Shown in pieces: positions 26,655 through 36,597 of a stretch of DNA of 64,000 nt. The stretch's first letter is position 1. Every line of letters begins with the position of its first letter. A program made the translations under genes and the position numbers. Source of the DNA: Oppiella nova (lineage: Eukaryota > Arthropoda > Arachnida > Sarcoptiformes > Oppiidae); contig CAJPVJ010000004.1 of NCBI GenBank assembly GCA_905397405.1, forward strand, positions 98,260 through 162,259, given 5' to 3'. A model generated the notes under the pieces. The model was not told the origin of the DNA and did not search any database. It saw only the letters and a program-made list of their open reading frames with translations.

Positions 26655-27476
26655 TTAGTCTTCGCGAAGCAATTCGTTCAAGCTTGTTTTAGCACGCGTT
26701 TTAGCATCAACTTTCTTGACAATAATTGCAGCATATAAGCTATATGTACCACATTTAGATGGTAGGCTGCCTGAAACAACGACAGATCCAGCTGGTACAC
26801 GACCATAATGGATTTCACCTGTTTCACGGTCAAAAATCTTAGTCGATTGACCAATGAATACGCCCATTGAAATAACTGAGCCTTCTTCAACAATCACGCC
26901 TTCAACGATTTCAGAACGTGCACCAATAAAGCAGTTATCTTCAATGATTGTTGGGTTTGCTTGAAGTGGTTCAAGAACACCACCAATACCTACACCACCT
27001 GAAAGGTGAACATTTTTACCGATTTGAGCGCATGAACCTACAGTCGCCCATGTATCAACCATTGTGCCTTCATCTACATAAGCACCAATGTTTACATAAG
27101 AAGGCATCAATACGACATTTTTCGCTTGGAAAGAACCTTTACGCGCAACAGCAGGTGGTACAACACGTACACCAGCAGCTTTAAATTGTTCTTCAGTCCA
27201 ACCAGTAAATTTAGTCTCTACTTTGTCATAGAAACGAAGATCACATGATTCAATTGGCTTGTTATCGTTTAATTTAAAAGACAATAAAACAGCTTTTTTC
27301 AACCATTGGTGAACAATCCATTCACCGTCAATTTTTTCAGCTACACGAAGTGTGCCGTTATCTAAGCCAGCAATGGCTTCTTCAACAGCTTGACGTACGT
27401 CAGCAGGACAATCTACTGCTGTAAAGTTGGCACGGTTTTCAAACGCTTGTTCAATGATCGTTGAAAGCTGAGACAT
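26655..27476 (-). CDS. dapD: Tetrahydrodipicolinate N-succinyltransferase DapD
   Basis: DapD transfers succinate from succinyl-CoA to tetrahydrodipicolinate in the succinylase branch of lysine and diaminopimelate synthesis. I start it at the ATG at 27476 ([12 protein letters not shown]), giving 273 residues, the usual length; the extension to 27491 only adds MGRKI. The N-terminal helical domain is followed by a left-handed beta-helix of hexapeptide repeats ([39 protein letters not shown]) and a C-terminal [19 protein letters not shown]. It is monocistronic here. Confidence 0.97.
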   Translation of the reverse strand: MSQLSTIIEQAFENRANFTAVDCPADVRQAVEEAIAGLDNGTLRVAEKIDGEWIVHQWLKKAVLLSFKLNDNKPIESCDLRFYDKVETKFTGWTEEQFKAAGVRVVPPAVARKGSFQAKNVVLMPSYVNIGAYVDEGTMVDTWATVGSCAQIGKNVHLSGGVGIGGVLEPLQANPTIIEDNCFIGARSEIVEGVIVEEGSVISMGVFIGQSTKIFDRETGEIHYGRVPAGSVVVSGSLPSKCGTYSLYAAIIVKKVDAKTRAKTSLNELLRED

Positions 27477-27780
27477 GATCTTCCTTCCCAAAAAATTTTA
27501 AAAGATTCTACACCAAATTGGACTCAGATTAGATATAAAATCTAGTTTCAATCGAAAAAACTAATCTTATAATTTAAAATAAAACAACCAAATAAGTGAA
27601 TTGTTAAGTTTTTATTTAATTTATTTCTTTTAAAAACAACAATTAATATCTAATTGTATCAAAAAATAACAAAAAGTAATCAATTTCTCTATTAATTGTG
27701 CGGAGAGAATCACATATTATCGTTTCGAGTCCAACACATTAATGATTAAAGAACAAACTCTATTTTTTGAGGAGACATAA
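27477..27780. other. Divergent promoter region, dapD and an outer-membrane protein
   Basis: 304 bp of very AT-rich DNA between divergent starts. It must hold both promoters. TTGAGGAGAC just before 27781 is the ribosome-binding site of the barrel gene. No other feature is supported. Confidence 0.5.
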
Positions 27781-28530
27781 ATGAAAGTGTTAAAATTATT
27801 GGCTGTTACAGCTGCATTATCTGCTTCTGGTTTAGCAATGGCTGATGGGTCTGTTGTTGACCAAGGTTATGCATTTGAAGCAAATAAATTAATCCCTACT
27901 GGCGCTCGTCTTGAAGTAGGTACAACTGGTTACGGTGGTGCTTTACTTTGGACTGCAAACCCTTATGTTGGTTTAGCATTGGGTTATAACGGTGGTGATA
28001 TTTCTTGGTCAGATGATTTGTCTATTGATGGCACTAAATATGACATGGATTTAGACAATAATTTGACTTATTTAAATGCTGAAATTCGCCCATGGGGTGC
28101 AAGTGAAAATGCTTTAGCCCAAGGTCTTTATGTTGCAGCAGGTGTTGGTTATGTTGACAGTAAATATGATTTAAAGAAATCTTTACATAACTCAAATGAC
28201 ACTCTGAAAATTGATGGTAAAAACTACTATGCACCAAATGGCAATGGTAGCATCAATGGTAAAGTAGATTACGATAACCAAATTGCTCCATATGTAGGTT
28301 TTGGTTGGGCTCCAAAAATCACTAAAAATATTGGTGTATTTGGTGAAGTAGGTGCTTATTACACTGGTAATCCTACAGCGAACTTAAAAGCTGTTGGTTT
28401 ACAAGAAGTAGGTAGCATTGACCCAACTTCGGGTGCTGATGCAGCCGATCGTTTAGAAAATAAAATTCGTAACGATGACAAATATCAATGGTTACCAGTT
28501 GGTAAAGTGGGTGTAAGCTACCACTGGTAA
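27781..28530 (+). CDS. Outer-membrane beta-barrel protein
   Basis: A predicted outer-membrane protein of 249 residues. The signal peptide (KVLKLLAVTAALSASGLAMA) is followed by Gly/aromatic-rich alternating strands such as NPYVGLALGYNGGDISW and QGLYVAAGVGYVDSKYD. The last residue is an aromatic (GVSYHW), as needed for BAM-dependent assembly. About eight strands could be formed, as in small OmpW/OmpX-like barrels, but I cannot assign a subfamily. GAGGAGA precedes the ATG closely, suggesting strong translation. It is monocistronic with its own terminator. Confidence 0.8.
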   Translation: MKVLKLLAVTAALSASGLAMADGSVVDQGYAFEANKLIPTGARLEVGTTGYGGALLWTANPYVGLALGYNGGDISWSDDLSIDGTKYDMDLDNNLTYLNAEIRPWGASENALAQGLYVAAGVGYVDSKYDLKKSLHNSNDTLKIDGKNYYAPNGNGSINGKVDYDNQIAPYVGFGWAPKITKNIGVFGEVGAYYTGNPTANLKAVGLQEVGSIDPTSGADAADRLENKIRNDDKYQWLPVGKVGVSYHW

Positions 28531-28550
28531 TTTATTGATTATCATGTAAT

Positions 28551-28576
28551 AAAAAACGAGCTTCGGCTCGTTTTTT
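28551..28576 (+). terminator. Terminator of the outer-membrane protein gene
   Basis: AAAAAACGAGC, the stable UUCG-type loop TTCG, then GCTCGTTTTTT, 20 bp after the stop. Its symmetry lets it serve the convergent gene as well. Confidence 0.92.
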
Positions 28577-28618
28577 ATTTTGAACTTGGTATTTTTGATA
28601 GCTGAATTTTTAGATGAA

Positions 28619-29836
28619 TTAAAAGCGATAGCCAACTCGAATTCCATGTGCAAAAGCATCATTATGGCCCACTTCAGATAAACTTGAGTTTTGGACAATT
28701 GAAGTATTGGCATCTAAGTTGCTAACTTTTGCTTTATTGAATTTAAAATATTTAACACCATAAGAAATAAAGCTCTGAGGATTGATGTTATATAAAGCAC
28801 CCAAGCCTAAAGCATAAAAACCATCTGAAGGATTCAGTGTTCCAGCGGGATTAGCATTGCCTGAGTCCCATGAAATATCTGTAGTGGCAACCCATTGTTG
28901 TGAAAATACATGTGCAAGCCCAAGCTTTGCAGACCATTGATCCTTGTTATAATCAATCAGATTAAAAGGTTTGATGAGTTCAGGGTATTGTTCTGCAGCA
29001 ATCTTAACCACTGCACCAAATTGTCTAGGTTGAATTTCAAAATCTTTCCAATTGACCCACCTCAAATTGCCATAAAGAATATTCGATGGAGTTAAACCTG
29101 TTTGAAGATCCAGATTGACGGATTGAGGTGTGGTGATTTGTGTTTTAGCGAAAGGAATAATACTTAAAGTTTGCTCTGCAACATCTTCAGTGATTACCGA
29201 CTGATGATTGATCTTGGAACGATAGGTAATCGCAGTTTTTACCGCATACTCCGGAATTTGATAACTTAAACCTGCAAGCCAACCATGACCTGAACTTTGT
29301 TTTAGCTGTGCATGATAGCCACTCATCGCTGAATAGTTCGCTCCAAAGACTTTGAGTTCGCCCTCGAACTGTTGATAAATGCCACCAGCGTATATATTCC
29401 AATTCGCACTAGGCTGATAACCCAATAACATCGAAAGATTTTGGCTTTTAAAATTAAATTGACCAGCTTCTAAAAGCTGCTTTCCAGCATAGCTTTGCGG
29501 GCGATATTCATAACTAAGATCCACACCATAAGGCTGATCATAAATCAGCCCAAATGAAAGTTGTGGGGCAATTTGTAGTTTTGCAGCAGCATTGACAAAA
29601 TGGTAGTTATTTACAAGATTTCCCGTTGAAAAATCTTGAACGCCGAGTTGTTTGAATTGCTCATGTTGAGGTAGTTGCCCTGAAACATCTGCATAGAGCT
29701 CTGCATAAGACAATTCTACATAATGATTCGGTTCTAAAAAAGCAAGGATAGACTGGTCAGATTTCTCCATACCTGCGGCATGGCTAAAAAGAGGAACAAA
29801 GCTTCCAAGGGTTAAGCCCCAAGCAATAGAATTCAT
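28619..29836 (-). CDS. FadL/OmpP1-family outer-membrane protein
   Basis: A predicted 14-strand outer-membrane channel for hydrophobic molecules, 405 residues. It has a signal peptide (cleavage around FSHAAG) and FadL-like architecture: an N-terminal hatch region, then strand pairs such as SFGLIYDQPYGVDLSYEYRP, GWLAGLSYQIPEYAVKTAITYRS and LRWVNWKDFEIQPR, and the C-terminal strand IRVGYRF ending in Phe. FadL relatives import long-chain fatty acids, alkanes or aromatic hydrocarbons; the substrate here is unknown. Isolated gene. Confidence 0.88.
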   Translation of the reverse strand: MNSIAWGLTLGSFVPLFSHAAGMEKSDQSILAFLEPNHYVELSYAELYADVSGQLPQHEQFKQLGVQDFSTGNLVNNYHFVNAAAKLQIAPQLSFGLIYDQPYGVDLSYEYRPQSYAGKQLLEAGQFNFKSQNLSMLLGYQPSANWNIYAGGIYQQFEGELKVFGANYSAMSGYHAQLKQSSGHGWLAGLSYQIPEYAVKTAITYRSKINHQSVITEDVAEQTLSIIPFAKTQITTPQSVNLDLQTGLTPSNILYGNLRWVNWKDFEIQPRQFGAVVKIAAEQYPELIKPFNLIDYNKDQWSAKLGLAHVFSQQWVATTDISWDSGNANPAGTLNPSDGFYALGLGALYNINPQSFISYGVKYFKFNKAKVSNLDANTSIVQNSSLSEVGHNDAFAHGIRVGYRF

Positions 29837-29979
29837 TCATTCCCCCCGAAATAAATTGATCAGTGATAAAGATAAGACTAAATTTTATACTAAAAAGGCA
29901 TGCTTATATTAAAATATTAAATAAAATCAAATAGATTAATTATTCTTAAGAGTTTGTGTTTTATTTTTAAATGATAAAA

Positions 29980-29997
29980 AGAGAGCCGTAGCTCTCT
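29980..29997 (-). terminator. Terminator of the sulfate operon and cysB
   Basis: AGAGAGC, loop CGTA, then GCTCTCT, about 90 bp past the cysB stop. On the minus strand TTTTTATC follows. Confidence 0.75.
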
Positions 29998-30088
29998 ATC
30001 TTTGATCGTCATGACTATTTGATGGTTTATTTATTGACGATTTATTCCTCGATGACTTAATTTCTTTCTTAATCATTTATCTCAAAGT

Positions 30089-31018
30089 TTAATCATCAGG
30101 ATAGGCAATTTTTTTCAATGCTTTGATATCGGCTTCTGGAGAGCAGAGTGAAATAAACTCATAGCCATAGCCACGAAGTAAGTGCCCTTTACGAACCGCA
30201 ATCCATGTCGTATTTAAACCAAAAATATCAGTATCGATTTGTTTTAGACGTTTATCGCGTTCTGTGTCATAAGCGACATCATTGACAATACCGACACCCA
30301 TTCCCAGTTCAACATAGGTTTTGATCACATCGGCATCCAGTGCTGACATGACGATATCTACATCTAAATTGGCATCTTCAAATGCTTTATCAATTTTAGA
30401 ACGTCCTGTAAAACCACCGTGGTAGGTGATAATTGGAAATTCAGCCAATTTTTCTAAGGTAATCTCTTTAGGATTAAGCTTAGTCAGTGGGTGATCTTGT
30501 GGCGTGATAATACTGTGTTTCCAGTTATAGAAAGATACACTGCCCAAATTATCTTCAGTGGTTAGTGATTCAGTTGCAATACCGATATCAGCCAAACCAA
30601 GCAATAACATTTCAGAGATTTCAACAGGACTGGCTTGTTGCAAAATCAAATGAACTTTGGGAAATGCTTTTTTAAATAAATTGACAATCGGTGGTAACAC
30701 ATAACGTGCTTGTGTATGTGTTGTTGCGATTGTAAGCGTACCTTCATCAACTTTATTAAAATCATCAGCAAGACGTTTAATATTGTCAGCATCAATAAGC
30801 ATGCGTTCAACAATACTCAACAATGCTTGACCAGGTTCTGTCAAACCTAATAACCGTTTGCCTTTACGAACAAACAGCTGTACACCCAATTCATCTTCTA
30901 AATCTTTAATATGCTTACTGACACCAGATTGTGAAGTATAAAGTGCAGCAGAGGCTTCGGTTAAGTTGTAATTTTGACGAACTGTTTCTCGGATAATTCG
31001 TAATTGTTGAAAGTTCAT
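30089..31018 (-). CDS. cysB: LysR-family sulfur-assimilation regulator CysB
   Basis: CysB activates sulfate uptake and reduction genes, with N-acetylserine as inducer and sulfide as anti-inducer in E. coli. The start is the ATG at 31018 (MNFQQLRIIRETVRQ), giving 309 residues; the longer open frame runs into cysA. The helix-turn-helix LTEASAALYTSQSGVSKHIK is at residues of about 18-37. The CysB-type effector domain has LTIATTHTQARYVLPPIVN and the sulfate/inducer pocket segment ITYHGGFTGRSKIDKAF. It lies 55 bp downstream of cysA, so the regulator sits at the end of the operon it probably controls. Confidence 0.93.
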   Translation of the reverse strand: MNFQQLRIIRETVRQNYNLTEASAALYTSQSGVSKHIKDLEDELGVQLFVRKGKRLLGLTEPGQALLSIVERMLIDADNIKRLADDFNKVDEGTLTIATTHTQARYVLPPIVNLFKKAFPKVHLILQQASPVEISEMLLLGLADIGIATESLTTEDNLGSVSFYNWKHSIITPQDHPLTKLNPKEITLEKLAEFPIITYHGGFTGRSKIDKAFEDANLDVDIVMSALDADVIKTYVELGMGVGIVNDVAYDTERDKRLKQIDTDIFGLNTTWIAVRKGHLLRGYGYEFISLCSPEADIKALKKIAYPDD

Positions 31019-31073
31019 GATGTTCGATACCTCAAATGTGGATGAATAGGGGTAATATTCATCCTGTCGTCGA

Positions 31074-32135
31074 TTACGCGACTTGATTTTCAAATAGGTG
31101 AAGTGTAGATGCACTTACCCAAACTGTTTGATTTGGTCGATATTGATGTAATTTTGCTTCATCAGGATTTAAAGCAATTTCAATCAGTTGTCCTTGACGA
31201 TCTTGTAACTCTGCCATGACTTTACCCGCAATCCACAACTCACGTAAGAAGGTTGCTTGAATTGTATTTTCAGTCGGTTGCGTGTGAATTTTTAATTCAT
31301 TTGGGCGGGCAAAGGCAATCACTTTACCATTGGCAGTTTGTGTAGCCGAAGGCAGTTGGATGCGATCTTCACCAATTTGAATGATGCCTTGATGGTTTTC
31401 ACCTTCAAAACGGTTTGCTTGACCTAAAAAGTCAAATACAAACGGAGTTGCTGGTTTTTCATAAACTTCACGCGGTGAACCAATTTGTTCAATATCACCT
31501 TTGTTCATCACCACGATTTGATCAGCAACTTCTAAGGCTTCTTCTTGGTCATGGGTTACAAAGATTGACGTGATATGTAATTCATCATGTAAAGTCCGTA
31601 ACCAACGGCGTAATTCTTTACGTACTTTGGCATCCAATGCACCAAAAGGTTCATCTAAGAGCAATACACGTGGTTCAACAGCCAAGGCACGTGCCAATGC
31701 AATACGTTGACGTTGACCACCAGACAATTGCGCTGGATAACGATCTGCTAAGAAACCAAGTTGTACCAAATCCAATAAACGGGTAACACGTTTTTTGATT
31801 TCAGTTTCATTTGGTCGAGTCGCCTTTGGACGAACACGTAAACCAAATGCAACATTGTCATAAACAGTCATATGACGGAACAGTGCGTAATGCTGAAATA
31901 CAAAACCAACTTGACGTTCACGTACGTGAATATTGGTTGCATCTGTACCTTCAAGGATAACTTGTCCTCTATCAGTTGATTCCAAACCAGCAATAATACG
32001 CAGTAATGTGGTTTTACCACAGCCAGAAGGACCAAGCAGGGCAACCAGTTGACCTTCTGGAAAATCTAGCGATATGTTTTTAAGTGCATGGAATGCACCG
32101 AAGTTTTTTTCAATATTTTTAACTTGAATACTCAT
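31074..32135 (-). CDS. cysA: Sulfate/thiosulfate ABC transporter ATP-binding protein CysA
   Basis: CysA is the ATPase of the sulfate importer. I start it at the ATG at 32135 ([15 protein letters not shown]), giving 353 residues. It carries Walker [10 protein letters not shown] (residues of about 36-44), the signature [15 protein letters not shown], Walker [14 protein letters not shown] and the switch His in [11 protein letters not shown]. The C-terminal part of about 110 residues is a TOBE-like regulatory domain ([16 protein letters not shown]). It lies 10 bp downstream of cysW in the sbp-cysTWA block. Confidence 0.96.
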   Translation of the reverse strand: MSIQVKNIEKNFGAFHALKNISLDFPEGQLVALLGPSGCGKTTLLRIIAGLESTDRGQVILEGTDATNIHVRERQVGFVFQHYALFRHMTVYDNVAFGLRVRPKATRPNETEIKKRVTRLLDLVQLGFLADRYPAQLSGGQRQRIALARALAVEPRVLLLDEPFGALDAKVRKELRRWLRTLHDELHITSIFVTHDQEEALEVADQIVVMNKGDIEQIGSPREVYEKPATPFVFDFLGQANRFEGENHQGIIQIGEDRIQLPSATQTANGKVIAFARPNELKIHTQPTENTIQATFLRELWIAGKVMAELQDRQGQLIEIALNPDEAKLHQYRPNQTVWVSASTLHLFENQVA

Positions 32136-32145
32136 GTGCAATTCC

Positions 32146-33042
32146 TTAAGAAACAGTTGATTCTTTACTTTCGCGATCTTGTTTTTCTTGGCGATATTCA
32201 ACCCATGTTTTTAAAATCAAGGTAATGATGGCCAAAAATGCTAACAATGTTGAGACGGCAAAAGCAGCACTAATCGAATTTGGTTCGTTATATAAAATTT
32301 CAATATGCAACGGCAAGGTATTGGTTTCACCACGAATATGGCCTGAAACCACAGATACTGCACCGAATTCACCCATGGCACGTGCATTACACAAAATCAC
32401 GCCATAAATGAGACCCCATTTAATATTTGGAATGGTAATTTTCCAAAAGGTTTGCCAACCCGAAGCACCGAGCACAATTGCAGCTTCTTCTTCTTCTGTT
32501 CCTTGTGCTTCCATCAATGGAATTAATTCACGTGCAACAAAAGGAACAGTAATAAATACAGTTGCGAGGATAATGGCCGGTGTCGCATAGAGGATTTTAA
32601 TATCATGTTCAATTAACCATGATCCAATCCAACCTTGTGAGCCAAAGATCAAAACCAGCATTAAACCAGCAATGACGGGTGAGACTGAAAATGGTGTATC
32701 AATAATGGTGGTTAAAAATGATTTTCCACGGAAATTAAACTTGGCAACACACCATGCTGCTGTAACACCAAAAATCACATTCAAAGGTACTGCAATGGCT
32801 GCAGTCAATAATGTGAGTTTGACCGCAGACAGGGTATAAGGATCAACCAGTGATGCAAAGTAGACTTGAATCCCTTGTTTAAATGCTTCAACAAAAATAA
32901 GCACCAACGGTAGAATTAAGCAGCCTAAAAAGAAAATCAGACCAATAATTAGTAGGGTATTACGTACCCAGGCAGGTTCACGTGTCGCATCACGAGATTG
33001 CAGTTTTTCAGCCAAAGCATTGCTGTTGGTATTTAAGCTCAT
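32146..33042 (-). CDS. cysW: Sulfate ABC transporter permease CysW
   Basis: CysW is one of the two inner-membrane permeases of the sulfate importer, 298 residues from the ATG at 33042. A GGGAGAA ribosome-binding site is upstream, and the ATG overlaps the cysT stop in an ATGA arrangement, so translation is coupled. About six hydrophobic segments are visible, such as [20 protein letters not shown] and [19 protein letters not shown]. The EAA loop that contacts CysA is [20 protein letters not shown] at residues of about 194-213. Confidence 0.95.
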   Translation of the reverse strand: MSLNTNSNALAEKLQSRDATREPAWVRNTLLIIGLIFFLGCLILPLVLIFVEAFKQGIQVYFASLVDPYTLSAVKLTLLTAAIAVPLNVIFGVTAAWCVAKFNFRGKSFLTTIIDTPFSVSPVIAGLMLVLIFGSQGWIGSWLIEHDIKILYATPAIILATVFITVPFVARELIPLMEAQGTEEEEAAIVLGASGWQTFWKITIPNIKWGLIYGVILCNARAMGEFGAVSVVSGHIRGETNTLPLHIEILYNEPNSISAAFAVSTLLAFLAIITLILKTWVEYRQEKQDRESKESTVS

Positions 33043-33872
33043 CGTGCGGTTCTCCCTGTACGGCGACTTGCCCAAGCTTGTACCAAGTTAATCAGGAACA
33101 AGATAAAGAAAGAAATCACCAGCATCACCACTGCAATTGTCGTCGCACCTGCATAATCATATTCTTCAAGACGGGTAATGATCATTAACGGAGCAATTTC
33201 AGTTTCGTAAGGAATATTGCCTGCAATAAAGATGACCGAACCATATTCACCTACACCGCGAGCAAATGCCAATGCAAAGCCAGTCAGTAATGCTGGAAAT
33301 AAAATCGGTAAAATGATTCTTGTCACGATCTGAAAACGATTTGCACCCAATGCAGAAGCGGCTTCTTCTAGCTCAGTTTCAAGATCACTTAAAACTGGCT
33401 GTACTGTACGAACCACAAAAGGAATACCAATAAAAATTAAAGCAAGCGTAATACCTAGTGAGGTATAGGCAATTTTAATCCCTAAAGGCTCGAGCAAGTG
33501 ACCAATCCAACCTGTTGATGCATATAAAGAGGTTAACGCAATACCTGCGACCGCTGTAGGTAATGCAAAGGGTAAGTCCACCAATGCATCTACTATACGT
33601 TTACCAGGAAATGAATAACGGACTAAGCACCAAGCCAATAAAAAGCCGAAAATGACATTGATCAAGGCTGCAATCAGGGCGGTGGTAAAACTGAGCTGTA
33701 ATGATTTTAAAATACGTTCAGAGCTCAAGATTTCCCATAAACCATCCCAACCTACGCCTAATGATTTTATGAATACGGCAGACAGTGGTATCAGTACGAT
33801 TAATGATAGATACGCTAGGGTGAAGCCTAGTGAAAGACCAAAACCTGGCAGCACTCGGGATCGCTGCGACAT
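33039..33872 (-). CDS. cysT: Sulfate ABC transporter permease CysT
   Basis: CysT (CysU) pairs with CysW in the sulfate import channel. It is 277 residues with about six membrane segments, for example [20 protein letters not shown] and [19 protein letters not shown]. The permease EAA loop is [20 protein letters not shown] at residues of about 170-189. [20 protein letters not shown] follows and is typical of the family. Its stop overlaps the cysW start by four bases. It is preceded by an alpha/beta-hydrolase gene, after a gap of 80 bp. Confidence 0.95.
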   Translation of the reverse strand: MSQRSRVLPGFGLSLGFTLAYLSLIVLIPLSAVFIKSLGVGWDGLWEILSSERILKSLQLSFTTALIAALINVIFGFLLAWCLVRYSFPGKRIVDALVDLPFALPTAVAGIALTSLYASTGWIGHLLEPLGIKIAYTSLGITLALIFIGIPFVVRTVQPVLSDLETELEEAASALGANRFQIVTRIILPILFPALLTGFALAFARGVGEYGSVIFIAGNIPYETEIAPLMIITRLEEYDYAGATTIAVVMLVISFFILFLINLVQAWASRRTGRTAR

Positions 33873-33952
33873 GATGACTCCTCAAAAGAGAGAAAGCTTA
33901 TTGAAATCAATAAGCAAATTTAAAACGATTTTGCAAGCTTAAAAGGCAATGA

Positions 33953-34558
33953 TTAAATTGCAAATTTAAATAACAACTTGTTGTCATCAGTATTACTGAT
34001 AAAGAAGTTTTGCTTATCAAAAATTAAATGATCATAAATTTCAGGAAAGTGTCCAAAGCCTGATGCAACATTGATATGCCCAACCTGACCTAAATTTCGA
34101 GGCCTAATTTTCCACGCTTTCGCAAGCTTCTGTGCATCTTCAAAATTTAACCAAGGATCATTTTCAGAAATAATCATTTCAGCAGGGACCGTAATTTTCA
34201 ACTCATGAAAATAAGCTTCATAGTCACCGATACTGTTTCGAGCAAAACCAGCCTCACCAAAACGTGCTGGATTAGCTGGTGCAACTAAAATAATTTTTCT
34301 TACTTTAGCTACAATTTCAGGATGCTGAGCCAAAGCAGCAACCGTGGTTAAACATCCGAAACTATGTGCAACAATTTGAACAGGTTGCGTAGCATTGACG
34401 ACAGTCGCAACAAATTGGGCAATCCAGTCTTTAAGAATAGGTAAGTTCCAATCCTGTTGTTGTACGCGCGAGCAAGACATGAGTTCACGTTGTAATTTAG
34501 ATTGCCAGTGATCGTAATCACTACCACCAACGCCTGGAACAATAATTGTATGAATCAT
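33953..34558 (-). CDS. RBBP9/YdeN-family alpha/beta hydrolase
   Basis: A serine hydrolase of the RBBP9/YdeN group, 201 residues. The start TIIVPGVGGSDYDHWQSKLQ is typical. The nucleophile elbow is VAHSFGCLTT near residues 64-73. Asp in SENDPWL and His in GHINVASGFGHFPE complete the likely triad. It lies inside the sulfate operon, between sbp (43 bp upstream) and cysT (80 bp downstream), on the same strand. No role in sulfate transport is known for this family, so it may release sulfur-containing compounds or simply be co-regulated. Confidence 0.9.
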   Translation of the reverse strand: MIHTIIVPGVGGSDYDHWQSKLQRELMSCSRVQQQDWNLPILKDWIAQFVATVVNATQPVQIVAHSFGCLTTVAALAQHPEIVAKVRKIILVAPANPARFGEAGFARNSIGDYEAYFHELKITVPAEMIISENDPWLNFEDAQKLAKAWKIRPRNLGQVGHINVASGFGHFPEIYDHLIFDKQNFFISNTDDNKLLFKFAI

Positions 34559-34601
34559 GTCTATGCTCCTGTTTCCTTTCGCTTAAGTTTATTTTAAACA
34601 G

Positions 34602-35612
34602 TTATTTGCTGCTTGCATTGGCTTTTACGATTTGATCAAAAACACCATTATTTTCAAAATGTTGCTTTTGAACTTTAGTCCAACCACCAAACTCTTTATC
34701 AATTGTGACCAATTTTAACGGTTTGAATGTTGTCGAATACTTTTGCAAAATTGCTGCATTACGCGGACGGTAGAAGTTTTTCGCTGCAATGTCTTGACCA
34801 GCAGGTGAATACAGATAATTTAAATATGCTTTTGCTAAGTTTAAGTTACCGTCTTTTTCAGCATTCTTTTCAACAATTGCGACAGGTGGTTCTGCCAAGA
34901 TCGATAGTGATGGGGTAATGATTTCAAATTTACCTGGTTGTTCACGTGTAGATAAATACGCTTCATTTTCCCAAGCCAATAACACATCACCAATGCCGCG
35001 TTCTGCAAATGTCGTCGTAGAACCACGTGCACCAGAATCGAGTACTTTAGTTTGTTTATAAATTTGACGTACAAACTCTTGTGCTTTTGCGTCTGAACCA
35101 TATTTATGTTTTGCCCAAGCCCATGCTGCTAAATAGTTCCAGCGTGCTCCACCTGAAGTTTTAGGGTTTGGTGTTACAATTTCTACACCTGGTTTTACCA
35201 AATCGCCCCAGTCTTTGATGCCTTTCGGGTTACCTTTACGGACGAGGAAAACGATTGTTGATGTGTACGGTGTAGAGTTTTGTGGGAATTTCTTCTGCCA
35301 GTCTTTTGGCAATAAATTTGTATTTTGTGCAATCGCATCGATATCTGCGGCCAATGCTAAAGTCACAACATCTGCTTGCAAACCATCAATAACCGCACGC
35401 GCTTGTTTACCAGAGCCACCATGTGATTGTTTAAACTGGATGTCTTGACCAGTTTTAGATTTCCAAAACGTTGCAAATTGTTTGTTAAAATTATCGTACA
35501 ATTCTCGTGTTGGATCATAAGATACATTTAAAAAATCTTTTGCAGCAACGCTGAAAGATGTGGTTGAGATCAGTACTGCTGCCACAGCGAATTTAAGTTT
35601 AGAGAACTGCAT
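34602..35612 (-). CDS. sbp: Periplasmic sulfate-binding protein Sbp
   Basis: The solute-binding component of the sulfate importer, 336 residues with a signal peptide ending at SVAA. Mature lines typical of Sbp/CysP are [40 protein letters not shown] and [20 protein letters not shown], and the sulfate pocket includes the SHGGSGKQ loop. The first gene of the sbp-hydrolase-cysT-cysW-cysA-cysB series. It shares a 163-bp divergent promoter region with pabC. CysB control is expected from the operon content. Confidence 0.95.
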   Translation of the reverse strand: MQFSKLKFAVAAVLISTTSFSVAAKDFLNVSYDPTRELYDNFNKQFATFWKSKTGQDIQFKQSHGGSGKQARAVIDGLQADVVTLALAADIDAIAQNTNLLPKDWQKKFPQNSTPYTSTIVFLVRKGNPKGIKDWGDLVKPGVEIVTPNPKTSGGARWNYLAAWAWAKHKYGSDAKAQEFVRQIYKQTKVLDSGARGSTTTFAERGIGDVLLAWENEAYLSTREQPGKFEIITPSLSILAEPPVAIVEKNAEKDGNLNLAKAYLNYLYSPAGQDIAAKNFYRPRNAAILQKYSTTFKPLKLVTIDKEFGGWTKVQKQHFENNGVFDQIVKANASSK

Positions 35613-35775
35613 TTTTTTGCCCCATTTAATTCTGAAGTTCGGTAAGATGGAGTGAGCATAACGCTAGTCTTTATCCATAAAAAATAATAAAAAACGAATT
35701 TTATATGAATAAAAGAGAAAAAGAAAATGCTTATATTGCTTATAGTATTCGTGCAAAGCCATAGGAAATTGCTTA

Positions 35776-36597
35776 ATGATCTGTTTTAAAAATGCTCAAT
35801 TTGTTGATTCTATTTCACTTTTAGATCGAGCATTTCATTATGGAGATGGTTGTTTTACCACAGTACGATTACATCAAGATGTTATGGAGTTGGAACTTTT
35901 ACATCGTGCTCGATTGAAGTTGGCGGCTGAACGTTTATTTTTAGATGTGAATTTTGAGTTATTGGATCAGACGCTACAATGTTTAAGACAAAAAAATGGA
36001 ATATTAAATGGCACATTGAAGGTCATCATTAGTCGGGGTGATGGTGATCGTGGTTATGCGATGCCTGAGCATGAGGCCGATCTTTATGTGGTTTATTATC
36101 CAAAAACAACTGCATGCTTTCAGCCTGAATTAATTCACAGTGGTGTATTAGATCAAGCGATTGGCTTATTGATGCCGAATTTAGTGGGTTTAAAAACCTT
36201 AAACCGTTTAGAACAAGTGTTGCTGAAAAAAGAAGCTCAGGCAAAAGGTTGGTTAGAAGCATTAGTCACAGATGTACAAGGTTCAGTTGTTGAAGGTGTG
36301 AGCAGTAATTGTTTTATTCGGATAAACAATAGATGGATTACGCCTGAACTTCGTTATAATGGTGTACATGGTGTGATGCGTGCCGAAATTTTGTCACGGA
36401 TGCAACATTATGGTGTCACCTGTGAACAGCGTTTTATCGATATGGATGAAATTCGACATTTTCAAAGCCTGTTCTTTTGCAATGCCCTCAGTCCAATGAA
36501 AGTGGTCGAAACGTTGAATCATCAACATCTAGACACTCAATCCTGTGTTGAGTTATTTAATATTTTAAATTTAAGTCAGTTTAATTCTCATGCCTAA
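35776..36597 (+). CDS. pabC: Aminodeoxychorismate lyase PabC
   Basis: PabC is a PLP enzyme that splits aminodeoxychorismate into p-aminobenzoate and pyruvate for folate synthesis. The 273-residue fold-type IV protein has DRAFHYGDGCFTTVRLHQD near the start. The PLP-binding Lys is in GLKTLNRLEQVLLKKEA near residue 138. The C-terminal EGVSSNCFIRINNRWITPEL binds the cofactor phosphate. It overlaps mltG by 8 bp and forms the common pabC-mltG-tmk operon. Confidence 0.95.
   Translation: MICFKNAQFVDSISLLDRAFHYGDGCFTTVRLHQDVMELELLHRARLKLAAERLFLDVNFELLDQTLQCLRQKNGILNGTLKVIISRGDGDRGYAMPEHEADLYVVYYPKTTACFQPELIHSGVLDQAIGLLMPNLVGLKTLNRLEQVLLKKEAQAKGWLEALVTDVQGSVVEGVSSNCFIRINNRWITPELRYNGVHGVMRAEILSRMQHYGVTCEQRFIDMDEIRHFQSLFFCNALSPMKVVETLNHQHLDTQSCVELFNILNLSQFNSHA

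Noticed and set aside
26948-27184. Plus-strand frame opposite dapD
   Set aside because: Shadow of the dapD hexapeptide repeats, rich in His, Gln and Leu.
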